Of a DNA stretch of 37,561 bases, positions 32,100-37,463 are shown piece after piece. Under the pieces are notes generated by a model. It was given only the letters and a program-made list of their open reading frames with translations, ran no database searches and had not been told where the DNA came from. Source of the DNA: a virus; the IMG/VR virus record IMGVR_UViG_3300050821_001899, positions 1-37,561 of that record; one strand, 5' to 3'. The first letter of the stretch is position 1. Every line of letters starts with the position of its first letter. Made by a program: the position numbers and the translations under genes.

Positions 32100-32362
32100 T
32101 CCGAGGAATTCTCCCAGCACTCGCGGTGCTTGCAACGCCTGCCCTGGCCGATACCCTCTTCGTGACGCCGAAAGACCCCGCGCATCAACCGATTGCCAAT
32201 CACTTCGTGGTCGATCCGGTCACGCATGTTATGCAAGTGCCCGATCTCTCTGCGGTGTTTTGCGCCAAGTTGCTGATCCAGCTCAGCGGCGATCAGCTCG
32301 TGGCGGATGTGCGCTGCCAGACCGCCGAAATCAATCCGCTCACGTGGCCGCAGGGGCAATGA
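32096..32362 (+). CDS. Exported hypothetical protein
   Basis: 88 residues. A short signal peptide (IRGILPALAVLATPALA, cleavage after Ala18) and a mature periplasmic domain with two cysteines (C63, C76) that could form a disulfide. It may modify the envelope during lysis or exclude other phages. Family unknown. Confidence 0.62.
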   Translation: MIRGILPALAVLATPALADTLFVTPKDPAHQPIANHFVVDPVTHVMQVPDLSAVFCAKLLIQLSGDQLVADVRCQTAEINPLTWPQGQ

Positions 32363-32378
32363 ACTGGACGAGGAGGCC

Positions 32379-32597
32379 ATGCTTCATCTCCGCAAGCCAA
32401 GCCGATTCTATATTCGCCGAGAACGTGATTTAATATGGAAACAAATGGAGAGGGACGGCCTAAGCTCAGCAGAGATCGCTGAAAGATTGCACGTTAATAT
32501 TGAGGCAATCTATAATAGGCGCGCACGGCAGAAAAGGAAGTCTGCGGCAAGAACAGTTCTCTTAACGCGCGTGCGGCGGCCAAGGGTAAGGCCCTAG
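32379..32597 (+). CDS. Small HTH protein
   Basis: 72 residues from ATG 32379 with GAGGAGG upstream. Helix-turn-helix at about 23-48 (LSSAEIAERLHVNIEAIYNRRARQ), of the sigma-region-4/resolvase type, with a basic tail. Likely a DNA-binding regulator at the end of the lysis region. Its 3' end overlaps a minus-strand gene by 36 bases. Confidence 0.68.
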   Translation: MLHLRKPSRFYIRRERDLIWKQMERDGLSSAEIAERLHVNIEAIYNRRARQKRKSAARTVLLTRVRRPRVRP

Positions 32598-32843
32598 AGC
32601 TCGCCTGATCTCTTCGAGCATCCGCCGATCGTTCTCATCCTGCGCCGGCTTGGCTTCGGCCCACCATCCCATAAAATCATGGCAGTATTCAAAGCCCTTA
32701 TCCCAGACGACGCCATAGGTGTGCCAGCCCTCCTCAGTAATCGGAGCGCCATGCTGGTGCCGCGCGCACAGCGCATAGCCGTCAGAAAAGCTATAGGGCG
32801 TATTGGCGAGACCTGACGCCAGGGCGAGGACCAGCAGGATCAT
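32562..32843 (-). CDS. Small exported protein, minus-strand block
   Basis: 93 residues from ATG 32843, which overlaps the upstream minus gene by the four bases ATGA; an earlier ATG at 32858 adds MGAVP. A hydrophobic signal-like start (ILLVLALASGLA) is followed by a soluble domain with Cys, His and Trp (ALCARHQHGAPITEEGW, CHDFMGWWAEA). Probably secreted to the periplasm. Function unknown. Confidence 0.6.
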   Translation of the reverse strand: MILLVLALASGLANTPYSFSDGYALCARHQHGAPITEEGWHTYGVVWDKGFEYCHDFMGWWAEAKPAQDENDRRMLEEIRRALGPYPWPPHAR

Positions 32844-32992
32844 CGGCACGGCACCCATGAGCGCAGCGCATCGACGTGCGCGCAGGAGATCGGCGTCTGC
32901 GGCAGCGTGCTTTCGAGCGCGCGGCCGATCAGGACGACAGCCACCATGCCGATGATGGCGAGAGCGCTGATTTTGGCGAGTTCACGGGTCAT
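32840..32992 (-). CDS. Single-span membrane protein, minus-strand block
   Basis: 50 residues from ATG 32992 with GGCCGCCAAG before it, the same upstream context as the minus-strand gene starting at 34395. A membrane helix (ISALAIIGMVAVVLIGRAL, 8-26) and a Cys-containing tail. Upstream the frame stays open to a TAG near 33076 with protein-like sequence but no start codon. Confidence 0.5.
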   Translation of the reverse strand: MTRELAKISALAIIGMVAVVLIGRALESTLPQTPISCAHVDALRSWVPCR

Positions 32993-33163
32993 CTTGGCGG
33001 CCTTTGCTTTTAGCTTCGCGAGGGAATCGCGGCGGTACTTAGCGCCCCACCGAGTATCCCCATTCCAGGAACGGTCCTAGGTTGCCACGTTAACAGGCAA
33101 TGCGCCGGGCAAGAGAGCCGAGTTTAGCAGCAACAATAGATCGCGCTACCCCAGGGCCTGGCA
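32993..33163. other. Region without supported gene
   Basis: 171 bases between the two minus-strand small-gene groups. I see no gene with a start here, only the in-frame open extension described for the gene ending at 32840. A CGCGA/TCGCG pair near 33015-33030 is too short to call. Confidence 0.5.
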
Positions 33164-33265
33164 CTAGCCAAAAACGGAAGTTTTTCTGTCCCACGCCCAG
33201 CGCTCCGAGGCATTAGGTGCGTTCCGAAGCTTGCTACCTAATACCGATTTGATCTGCTCCGTCAT
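33164..33265 (-). CDS. Possible small protein, 33 residues
   Basis: ATG 33265 with AGAAAGG upstream in the repeated initiation segment 33263-33279. Encodes TEQIKSVLGSKLRNAPNASE and a Trp-rich end. Stop near an A/T-rich hairpin (33170-33185). Support is the ribosome-binding site and the repeat. Confidence 0.35.
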   Translation of the reverse strand: MTEQIKSVLGSKLRNAPNASERWAWDRKTSVFG

Positions 33266-33279
33266 CGGTCGGGCCTTTC
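33263..33279 (-). repeat. Translation-initiation repeat, copy 1
   Basis: CATCGGTCGGGCCTTTC here and at 33397-33413; read on the minus strand it is a GAAAGG ribosome-binding site plus ATG. Each copy starts a small minus-strand frame. Confidence 0.75.
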
Positions 33280-33282
33280 TAG

Positions 33283-33399
33283 TTAGAGGGTGGGGGACGA
33301 CGCTACCGGCCGATCTCCGGTCGCCGCGTCGTCCCCCTTGCGCCACCGTGGTCGGACGGGATTGTCACACCCGCACGGCATTGCAACTTGTGAATTCAT
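33283..33399 (-). CDS. Possible small protein, 38 residues
   Basis: ATG 33399 with GGAAAGG upstream in the repeated initiation segment. Contains MPCGCDNPVRPRWRKGDD, but half the reading frame is made of the palindrome 33292-33337, so the protein may only be a by-product of that structure. Confidence 0.3.
   Translation of the reverse strand: MNSQVAMPCGCDNPVRPRWRKGDDAATGDRPVASSPTL
33292..33337. other. Strong palindrome / stem-loop
   Basis: GGGGGACGACGC (33292-33303) pairs perfectly with GCGTCGTCCCCC (33326-33337); within the 22-base interval ACCGG (33305-33309) pairs with CCGGT (33317-33321). No T-run follows on either strand, so it is not a standard terminator, though bidirectional termination is possible. 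Similar forms occur as REP-like elements, replication or recombination sites. Confidence 0.7.
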
Positions 33400-33413
33400 C
33401 GGTCGGGCCTTTC
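33397..33413 (-). repeat. Translation-initiation repeat, copy 2
   Basis: Same 17 bases as 33263-33279. Lies directly after the stop of the chimeric gene (TAG read at 33419-33417). Confidence 0.75.
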
Positions 33414-33416
33414 CTG

Positions 33417-33869
33417 CTAGAGACACTCGCCGATAATTTCGCGCTCAAGAGCACCGTATTTCTCGTCACCACCCACCACTTCTCCGATGAGCGCGACGAT
33501 CCACCAGCGCTCACCTTTCCACTTCGGCGGGATCAATGTCGCGTGAAGCGTGCCACGTTCGCAGAGCGCAAGAGGTCCGTGCTCTTTATGGACAGAGCCG
33601 GGCGCGACAGGATCGCAGCGGCCGCCGTTGGCCGCTTTGCCGTTCGCATCGGATCGCCAAAAGGCGATCTTCGCTCCGGCCTTCTGAAGTTCCGCGAGCC
33701 GCAACTGTTGGGACGCTGGCCATTTGAGAGCGAACCACTCGATTGTTGCTGACCAATAAGAGCCGTCGCCGTAGCCGGAGCCGGAGCCGGAGCCGGAGCC
33801 TCTGCGATTTGCTTGCGCAGTTCCATCGCGCCTGTCTCGAACAGCTTTCCGTGGATGACCGGATGCCAT
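33417..33869 (-). CDS. C-terminal part of chimeric or frameshifted gene
   Basis: From residue 24 the frame reads GSGSGSGSGYGDGSYW and then a well-formed domain (IEWFALKWPASQQLRLAELQ, CERGTLHATLIPPKWKGERW, YGALEREIIGEC) that I recall from alphaproteobacterial phage proteins with Gly/Ser/Tyr/Asp repeats. Residues 1-23 from ATG 33869 are only a shadow of the other frame, so the real start is probably in the gene at 33533-34186 with a one-base shift between. The exact junction is unknown. Confidence 0.6.
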   Translation of the reverse strand: MASGHPRKAVRDRRDGTAQANRRGSGSGSGSGYGDGSYWSATIEWFALKWPASQQLRLAELQKAGAKIAFWRSDANGKAANGGRCDPVAPGSVHKEHGPLALCERGTLHATLIPPKWKGERWWIVALIGEVVGGDEKYGALEREIIGECL

Positions 33870-34186
33870 TCGTCGTCAGTGCGCTTGCGGCCATATTCCG
33901 GGCTATCGCTACGGCCGGTCCAATGACCGCGCTCGCAGCCGAGATAGCGACGCATCTGATCTTCGTTGCCTTGCAAGATCGCTTCGACTGTGCGCTTTGC
34001 CATCTCGCAGACATAGGCAACGAGATTGGGCGCGAGGTCATCTCTCATTCGATATTCAATATCGCCCTCGATTTGATAGAGGATGTCATCGACGGCCTTT
34101 TTGACAGCTTTCATTGCCTGATCGGAGATACCGACCGCGAGAGATGCTTGCAGCCGCTCTGCAATATCTTCGTGAAGCGCGTCCAT
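33533..34186 (-). CDS. N-terminal part of chimeric or frameshifted gene
   Basis: ATG 34186 shares one base with the upstream stop (TGATG). Residues 1-130 look genuine (SDQAMKAVKKAVDDILYQIE, RYLGCERGHWTGRSDSPEYG, WHPVIHGKLFETGAMELRKQ), matching phage helical proteins I have seen. After residue 130 it enters PAPAPAPATATA, the repeat in another frame, and the rest to 33533 looks like frame shadow of the domain above. So the functional unit is likely this N-terminus joined to the other frame by an indel or recombination. Confidence 0.6.
   Translation of the reverse strand: MDALHEDIAERLQASLAVGISDQAMKAVKKAVDDILYQIEGDIEYRMRDDLAPNLVAYVCEMAKRTVEAILQGNEDQMRRYLGCERGHWTGRSDSPEYGRKRTDDEWHPVIHGKLFETGAMELRKQIAEAPAPAPAPATATALIGQQQSSGSLSNGQRPNSCGSRNFRRPERRSPFGDPMRTAKRPTAAAAILSRPALSIKSTDLLRSANVARFTRH
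33773..33800. repeat. GC-rich hexanucleotide repeat (AGCCGG)n
   Basis: Four full AGCCGG units plus AGCC, a simple repeat. On the minus strand it codes Ala-Pro or Gly-Ser depending on frame. Six is a codon multiple, so unit gain or loss does not change frame; the frame change must have another cause. Confidence 0.9.
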
Positions 34187-34395
34187 CAGCCGTGCCTCTC
34201 AAGCCAGAGGTTGCGCGCCTTATCAGCACAGCGCTGGCAGCGATGTTCAATGAATGGCGCAATCGGGATACTCCAGCTCTCGGTTGCTGGCGCTTCCTCA
34301 CAGCTATCGCACAGCACCGGCTCCGTGATATGGGCGCCATGCTTCTGCGCGCCGACTTTGCAGGTATCGAGAACGAGTTTGGCGAAGTCGGTCAT
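34186..34395 (-). CDS. Small zinc-ribbon protein, minus-strand block
   Basis: 69 residues from ATG 34395 with GAGG upstream; the longer start at 34446 would lie in the promoter region. Two CxxC pairs (CDSC and CQRC) give a zinc ribbon, with TDFAKLVLDTCKVGAQKHG before it. It leads the minus-strand unit and directly follows the divergent promoter. Confidence 0.65.
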   Translation of the reverse strand: MTDFAKLVLDTCKVGAQKHGAHITEPVLCDSCEEAPATESWSIPIAPFIEHRCQRCADKARNLWLERHG

Positions 34396-34431
34396 CTTGG
34401 CGGCCTCAAAAAGTGTGTGTCTGGTGAGAAA

Positions 34432-34459
34432 ATTATTCCTTGACACCCGGCGCTGTCAA
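34432..34459 (-). promoter_or_regulatory. Promoter candidate for minus-strand block
   Basis: Minus-strand TTGACA (34459-34454) and AATAAT (34437-34432), spacer 16, near-consensus. Transcription would start near 34425 and lead into the gene at 34395. Its spacer contains the opposing -35 box. Confidence 0.65.
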
Positions 34460-34469
34460 CAGTTATTTT
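34440..34469 (+). promoter_or_regulatory. Promoter candidate for right-arm genes
   Basis: TTGACA (34440-34445) and TATTTT (34464-34469), spacer 18, as at 3028-3057. TTGACA and the opposing TGTCAA (34454-34459) form a perfect inverted repeat with an 8-base centre, a possible operator. The start of transcription would be about 34476, so the message is almost leaderless. Confidence 0.65.
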
Positions 34470-34479
34470 ATCACCAGCG

Positions 34480-35127
34480 ATGAAAAAGATTGTCAGCGCC
34501 GCCAGCGAAAAGACCTATTGCGGATATATCCGGCCCGAACCCCGGAATCCGGCCGCGAAGCAACGCGCCGCGATTGAACTGCTTGATCTTGGCAAGTTCC
34601 CGATCTACGAGGAGACGGCAGCAAACCCGCCAGGATTTCCGCATCGCACTGCGATGGTCAATGCTCGGCGTAAAGGTTGTAACGATGTCGTTATCGTGTC
34701 CGAGATGCACCGCCTCGCGCCCGACGCCGAGAGTTTGCGTGCCGTGCTTAAGCAACTCCGCGCCAAGGACGCGAGCATTCTGGAGGCAACGACCGGCCGC
34801 TACTCTGGAACCAACGGCACAATGGAAGAGATGGTTCTCGACGCTGTGGCTTGGTATCGCTCCAAGGGGTTGACCTCTGAAGCGGCCGCGAAGCTCGGCA
34901 AGATCGGTGCCAACGCGTCGCCCATGTCGCGGCCTCTCGCTGGGCGCATGCCTGTACGCGAAGCGCAGATCATCTGGCGCAATCCTGCGCTGACGACTGA
35001 AGGCGCATTGAACACGATCAACGCTGACGAGCGCTTCGAGGAGAAATACTCTCAGTCAGCGGCGTACCGCCATTTGAAAACCCGGATGGTTGGTGCCGGC
35101 CGACCGCCGAAAACGAAGTCTACATAG
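34480..35127 (+). CDS. Resolvase-like protein without catalytic Ser
   Basis: 215 residues from ATG 34480, without a ribosome-binding site. CGYIRPEPRNPAAKQRA, NARRKGCNDVVIVSEMHRL and LKQLRAKDASILEATTGR line up with the catalytic domain of serine recombinases (small resolvases). At the position of the nucleophile (YxRxS) it reads Y16-I17-R18-P19-E20, so Ser is Glu, and the second Arg after HRL is also missing. The C-terminus ends in GRPPK, like the linker to an HTH domain. Likely a DNA-binding regulator rather than a recombinase, possibly acting on the adjacent operator. Confidence 0.6.
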   Translation: MKKIVSAASEKTYCGYIRPEPRNPAAKQRAAIELLDLGKFPIYEETAANPPGFPHRTAMVNARRKGCNDVVIVSEMHRLAPDAESLRAVLKQLRAKDASILEATTGRYSGTNGTMEEMVLDAVAWYRSKGLTSEAAAKLGKIGANASPMSRPLAGRMPVREAQIIWRNPALTTEGALNTINADERFEEKYSQSAAYRHLKTRMVGAGRPPKTKST

Positions 35128-35224
35128 GAGCCGCCGTGAAGTGTCCACATTGCGATGGGACGGGTGAGATAATGGAACCAGATGAGGCGCCCTATGATGA
35201 GCATATTTCGCGGCGTCGCGGTGG
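35127..35224. repeat. 98-bp direct repeat, copy 1
   Basis: Exactly repeated at 37464-37561, offset 2337. Covers the ribosome-binding site and the first 29 codons of the Com-like gene. The window ends within the second copy, so the true repeat may be longer. Confidence 0.95.
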
Positions 35225-35324
35225 CCCTGGTTTTGACTACCCATGCAAGCGCGATGATATGATCGAGTGTGCGTTGAGCGAATGTCAGATGGCGAATTGT
35301 TGCCAAACAAACGAAGCTAGATAG
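35136..35324 (+). CDS. Com-like Cys-rich small protein
   Basis: 62 residues from GTG 35136 with AGGAG upstream. Cysteines at 3, 6, 37, 45, 50, 55 and 56; CPHCDGTGE is a zinc-knuckle-like start. It directly precedes the Mom-like gene by eight bases. In phage Mu the 62-residue zinc protein Com, encoded immediately upstream, opens the mom start hairpin. Position, size and Cys content match; sequence similarity to Mu Com is not obvious. The role is a hypothesis. Confidence 0.55.
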   Translation: MKCPHCDGTGEIMEPDEAPYDEHISRRRGGPGFDYPCKRDDMIECALSECQMANCCQTNEAR

Positions 35325-35327
35325 GAG

Positions 35328-35344
35328 GGCTAGTGCGCGTAGCC
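35328..35344 (+). promoter_or_regulatory. Hairpin over the Mom-like start codon
   Basis: GGCTA (35328-35332) pairs with TAGCC (35340-35344). The GTG start codon is in the loop and the ribosome-binding site GGAGGG (35324-35329) overlaps the 5' arm. An upstream CTAG (35317-35320) could pair alternatively with CTAG at 35330-35333. This arrangement would restrict translation until opened, as in Mu mom. Confidence 0.5.
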
Positions 35345-35938
35345 GTCATCACCCGCAGAGAGGCCATCGCGCTTGTGGTTGAACATCACTACATGCACCG
35401 TAAGCCGCCCGTGTCGTTCGCCTTCGGATTGATCGATGACTTTGGCAAGACCAAGGGTTGCGTCGTGTTCGGTACGCCCGCAAGCCATCACATGCTAATC
35501 GGCGCATGCGCGACACCGGGTAACGTCATTGAGCTTAACCGGCTCTGGGTATCAGACGATATGCCGCGCAACACTGAGAGCTGGTTTGTATCGCGCGCCC
35601 TATCTCTGCTGCCGCCCAAGATCGTCTTAAGCTATGCCGACACGGCAGCGGGACACATGGGCTATATCTATCGCGCCACAAATTTCTTCTACGCCGGCTG
35701 GACCGACATGGAACGCAAGACGCCGCGCTTCGATTACATCGCTCCTGGCAAACACAGCCGCGATGCTTTCCGAAATGGCTTCACGGATCGAGTGAGACGC
35801 AGACCGAAGGTGAAATACTGGACCGTCACCGGCAACCGTCGCGAGCGCAAGGCGCTTGAGGCGAGTTGTCTATGGCCGAAGATGGATTGGAAGGCAAACC
35901 CGCCTCCGATCGAACACCGTCAATTCGTCGCACACTAA
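35333..35938 (+). CDS. mom: Mom-like adenine-modification protein
   Basis: 201 residues from GTG 35333. HHYMHRKPPVSFAFGL (18-33), NVIELNRLWVSD (64-75), SYADTAAGHMGYIYRATNF (100-118) and GWTDMERKTPRFDYI are the blocks of the Mom family, a GNAT-related fold. Mu Mom converts adenine to N6-carbamoylmethyladenine and shields DNA from restriction. The family is strongly supported; whether this version carries out exactly the same chemistry is not known. It lies behind a Com-like gene and a start hairpin. Confidence 0.85.
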   Translation: MRVAVITRREAIALVVEHHYMHRKPPVSFAFGLIDDFGKTKGCVVFGTPASHHMLIGACATPGNVIELNRLWVSDDMPRNTESWFVSRALSLLPPKIVLSYADTAAGHMGYIYRATNFFYAGWTDMERKTPRFDYIAPGKHSRDAFRNGFTDRVRRRPKVKYWTVTGNRRERKALEASCLWPKMDWKANPPPIEHRQFVAH

Positions 35939-35951
35939 GGGAGCATCAAGC

Positions 35952-36203
35952 ATGACCGAAGATCAGATCAAACACATGGTGAACCGATTCCTTGGGTATC
36001 GGTTGCCGGAAAACTTCCGACCGGATGGCGGCGTTACTTTTGAAAAGTTCGGCAACAAAGGCACGCCGCATCAGTACGAGCATCGGCCCTCGGGCACAAA
36101 CCTGCTCGACGCGGATCAGGCAACCGCAATGGTGCGGCACATGATCGAAGGCATGCCTTCTGATGCAGTGCTTAGCGAAACTGACGAAGAAGAGTGCAGA
36201 TAG
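35952..36203 (+). CDS. Phage-type hypothetical protein
   Basis: 83 residues from ATG 35952 (AAGGGAG upstream). DQIKHMVNRFLGYRLPENF and SGTNLLDADQATAMVRHMI is a pattern I recall from many phages and prophages of Proteobacteria. Acidic C-terminus. No function is known to me. Confidence 0.75.
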   Translation: MTEDQIKHMVNRFLGYRLPENFRPDGGVTFEKFGNKGTPHQYEHRPSGTNLLDADQATAMVRHMIEGMPSDAVLSETDEEECR

Positions 36204-36219
36204 AAATGGAGGCCATATC

Positions 36220-36474
36220 ATGCCCGATGCTCTAGACCTTCCTGGCGGCCCAGCCTTCCCGATAAGCATCCCGGGCGTCGGCGACAATGGTTGCGGCGGA
36301 ATGTCGTTGCGAGATTGGTTCGCGACGTACGCGATGCAAGCAATCTATGGCGGCGAAGGTGCCCGGATCGTTGCGGACAGAGATAGCCGATACGATGAAA
36401 CCAATTGGGCGGAAGTTGTCGCGCTGAACGCTTACGAGATGGCTGACGCGATGCTCAAAGCCCGCACTAAATAG
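36220..36474 (+). CDS. Phage-type hypothetical protein
   Basis: 84 residues from ATG 36220 (TGGAGG upstream). Contains NGCGGMSLRDWFATYAMQAI, the GMSLRDWFA motif of a widespread small prophage protein family of unknown function. Downstream helix is acidic. Confidence 0.75.
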   Translation: MPDALDLPGGPAFPISIPGVGDNGCGGMSLRDWFATYAMQAIYGGEGARIVADRDSRYDETNWAEVVALNAYEMADAMLKARTK

Positions 36475-36483
36475 GGAGCCGCT

Positions 36484-36648
36484 GTGAGCGATACGCTGTA
36501 CCCTCGCGCACATGAGCTAGTGAAGGAGATAAACGATAGGATTCTCTATGAAGGCCAAATGTGTGACCCAGCGGCGCTGATTGCTAAATTTACTCGTGAA
36601 GAATTAAAGCGGCTGCCCTTCTGGCGGCGCCTATTTATTTGTATTTGA
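36484..36648 (+). CDS. Hypothetical 54-residue protein
   Basis: GTG 36484 in the cassette GGAGCCGCTGTG (36475-36486), the same form as at 35127, 37271 and 37464. Charged helix (AHELVKEINDRILYEGQ, FTREELKRL) and a short hydrophobic end. Not recognised. Confidence 0.55.
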   Translation: MSDTLYPRAHELVKEINDRILYEGQMCDPAALIAKFTREELKRLPFWRRLFICI

Positions 36649-36658
36649 GGAATCTGCT

Positions 36659-36859
36659 TTGGATTACTGGAACATGACCGCTGCCGAGGGCACGAAGCAA
36701 AAACGCGAGCAGCTTTATCGCGAGATTTCACAAATCAGCGACGAGCGCGTGCGCAGCAATCTAACACACACGTACTACAAGCTGTTCATGTTTCTCGAAG
36801 AGGATTTGGGCGTCGCATTGCGCGAGGCCAATAAAGCAGGCCGTGAGGCCGTAGGATAA
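36659..36859 (+). CDS. Hypothetical 66-residue helical protein
   Basis: TTG 36659 with GAGGA upstream, or ATG 36674 inside. Helical and charged throughout (EGTKQKREQLYREISQISDE, TYYKLFMFLEEDLG). Not recognised. Confidence 0.55.
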   Translation: MDYWNMTAAEGTKQKREQLYREISQISDERVRSNLTHTYYKLFMFLEEDLGVALREANKAGREAVG

Positions 36860-36875
36860 GGGAGCGCCTGCGGCG

Positions 36876-37046
36876 ATGGATAAGGAAGAGGCTCTCCAAA
36901 CTCTATTGCGAGCTTCCTATGGGGACTACATGTTAATTGAGCGGGCGCTTAAACAGATCATCGGAGAAAATTCCGAACCCAATCTTGCCGACGTTGTGGC
37001 ATATATCATGAGACATCGAGTCCGCCCGCATTGGGCGAAGGATTAA
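36876..37046 (+). CDS. Hypothetical 56-residue protein
   Basis: ATG 36876 with AAGGGAG (36858-36864) further upstream. Helical (DKEEALQTLLRASYGDYMLI, NLADVVAYIMRHRVRPHW). Not recognised; small right-arm gene. Confidence 0.5.
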   Translation: MDKEEALQTLLRASYGDYMLIERALKQIIGENSEPNLADVVAYIMRHRVRPHWAKD

Positions 37047-37056
37047 GGGCGCCGTC

Positions 37057-37269
37057 TTGGCCGAGTTGACAAACCCCACTCCCGAGACATGGACCGAAGA
37101 GAACAGCCTATGGCTCCGCGATCCAGAAGCGTGGTTGAAGTTAAAGCGGCGCAGGCGTCGGCGCAAAGCAAAGAAATCAATCATCGATTGGGAGATCATG
37201 AAGCGTCGCGCGCTCAAGAAGCGCGGATGGCTTGATCAATACGAAGTGACCGAAACAGGAAGTCGGTAG
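37057..37269 (+). CDS. Highly basic small protein
   Basis: 70 residues from TTG 37057 (AAGGG upstream). RRRRRRKAKK at about 31-40 and more Lys/Arg after it suggest nucleic-acid binding. The acidic N-terminus may be flexible. Confidence 0.5.
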   Translation: MAELTNPTPETWTEENSLWLRDPEAWLKLKRRRRRRKAKKSIIDWEIMKRRALKKRGWLDQYEVTETGSR

Positions 37270-37279
37270 AGGAGCCGCC

Positions 37280-37462
37280 GTGCCGACGGGCAACTATCAG
37301 AGAATGAATGAGAGAGAGCGATGGTTGCGTGATTGCAAAATTTATGCGCGCCGAAAAATATTGAAAGAAGACGACAAAAATCTTGCGGTAGAATTTGCAC
37401 TTCACCGCGCCTCGATTTGCCGGATTGTTCAGTCGATTGATTTTTGGATAGATACTCTATAA
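37280..37462 (+). CDS. Small HTH-like protein
   Basis: 60 residues from GTG 37280 in the cassette GGAGCCGCCGTG. Helices NERERWLRDCKIYARRKIL and a possible HTH in NLAVEFALHRASICRIVQSI. Likely a small DNA-binding regulator; evidence is limited. Confidence 0.5.
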   Translation: MPTGNYQRMNERERWLRDCKIYARRKILKEDDKNLAVEFALHRASICRIVQSIDFWIDTL

Positions 37463-37463
37463 G

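Noticed and set aside
33170-33185. AAAAAC-GGAA-GTTTTT hairpin as a terminator
   Set aside because: Weak A/T stem with no clear T-run beyond the stem and inside a possible reading frame.
33231-33752. 173-codon plus-strand frame
   Set aside because: Antisense to the C-terminal domain of the chimeric gene and to the palindrome; composition looks random.
33743-34483. 246-codon plus-strand frame over the minus-strand block
   Set aside because: Runs antisense to three coupled minus genes with better protein character, starts within the simple repeat, and ends across the divergent promoter.
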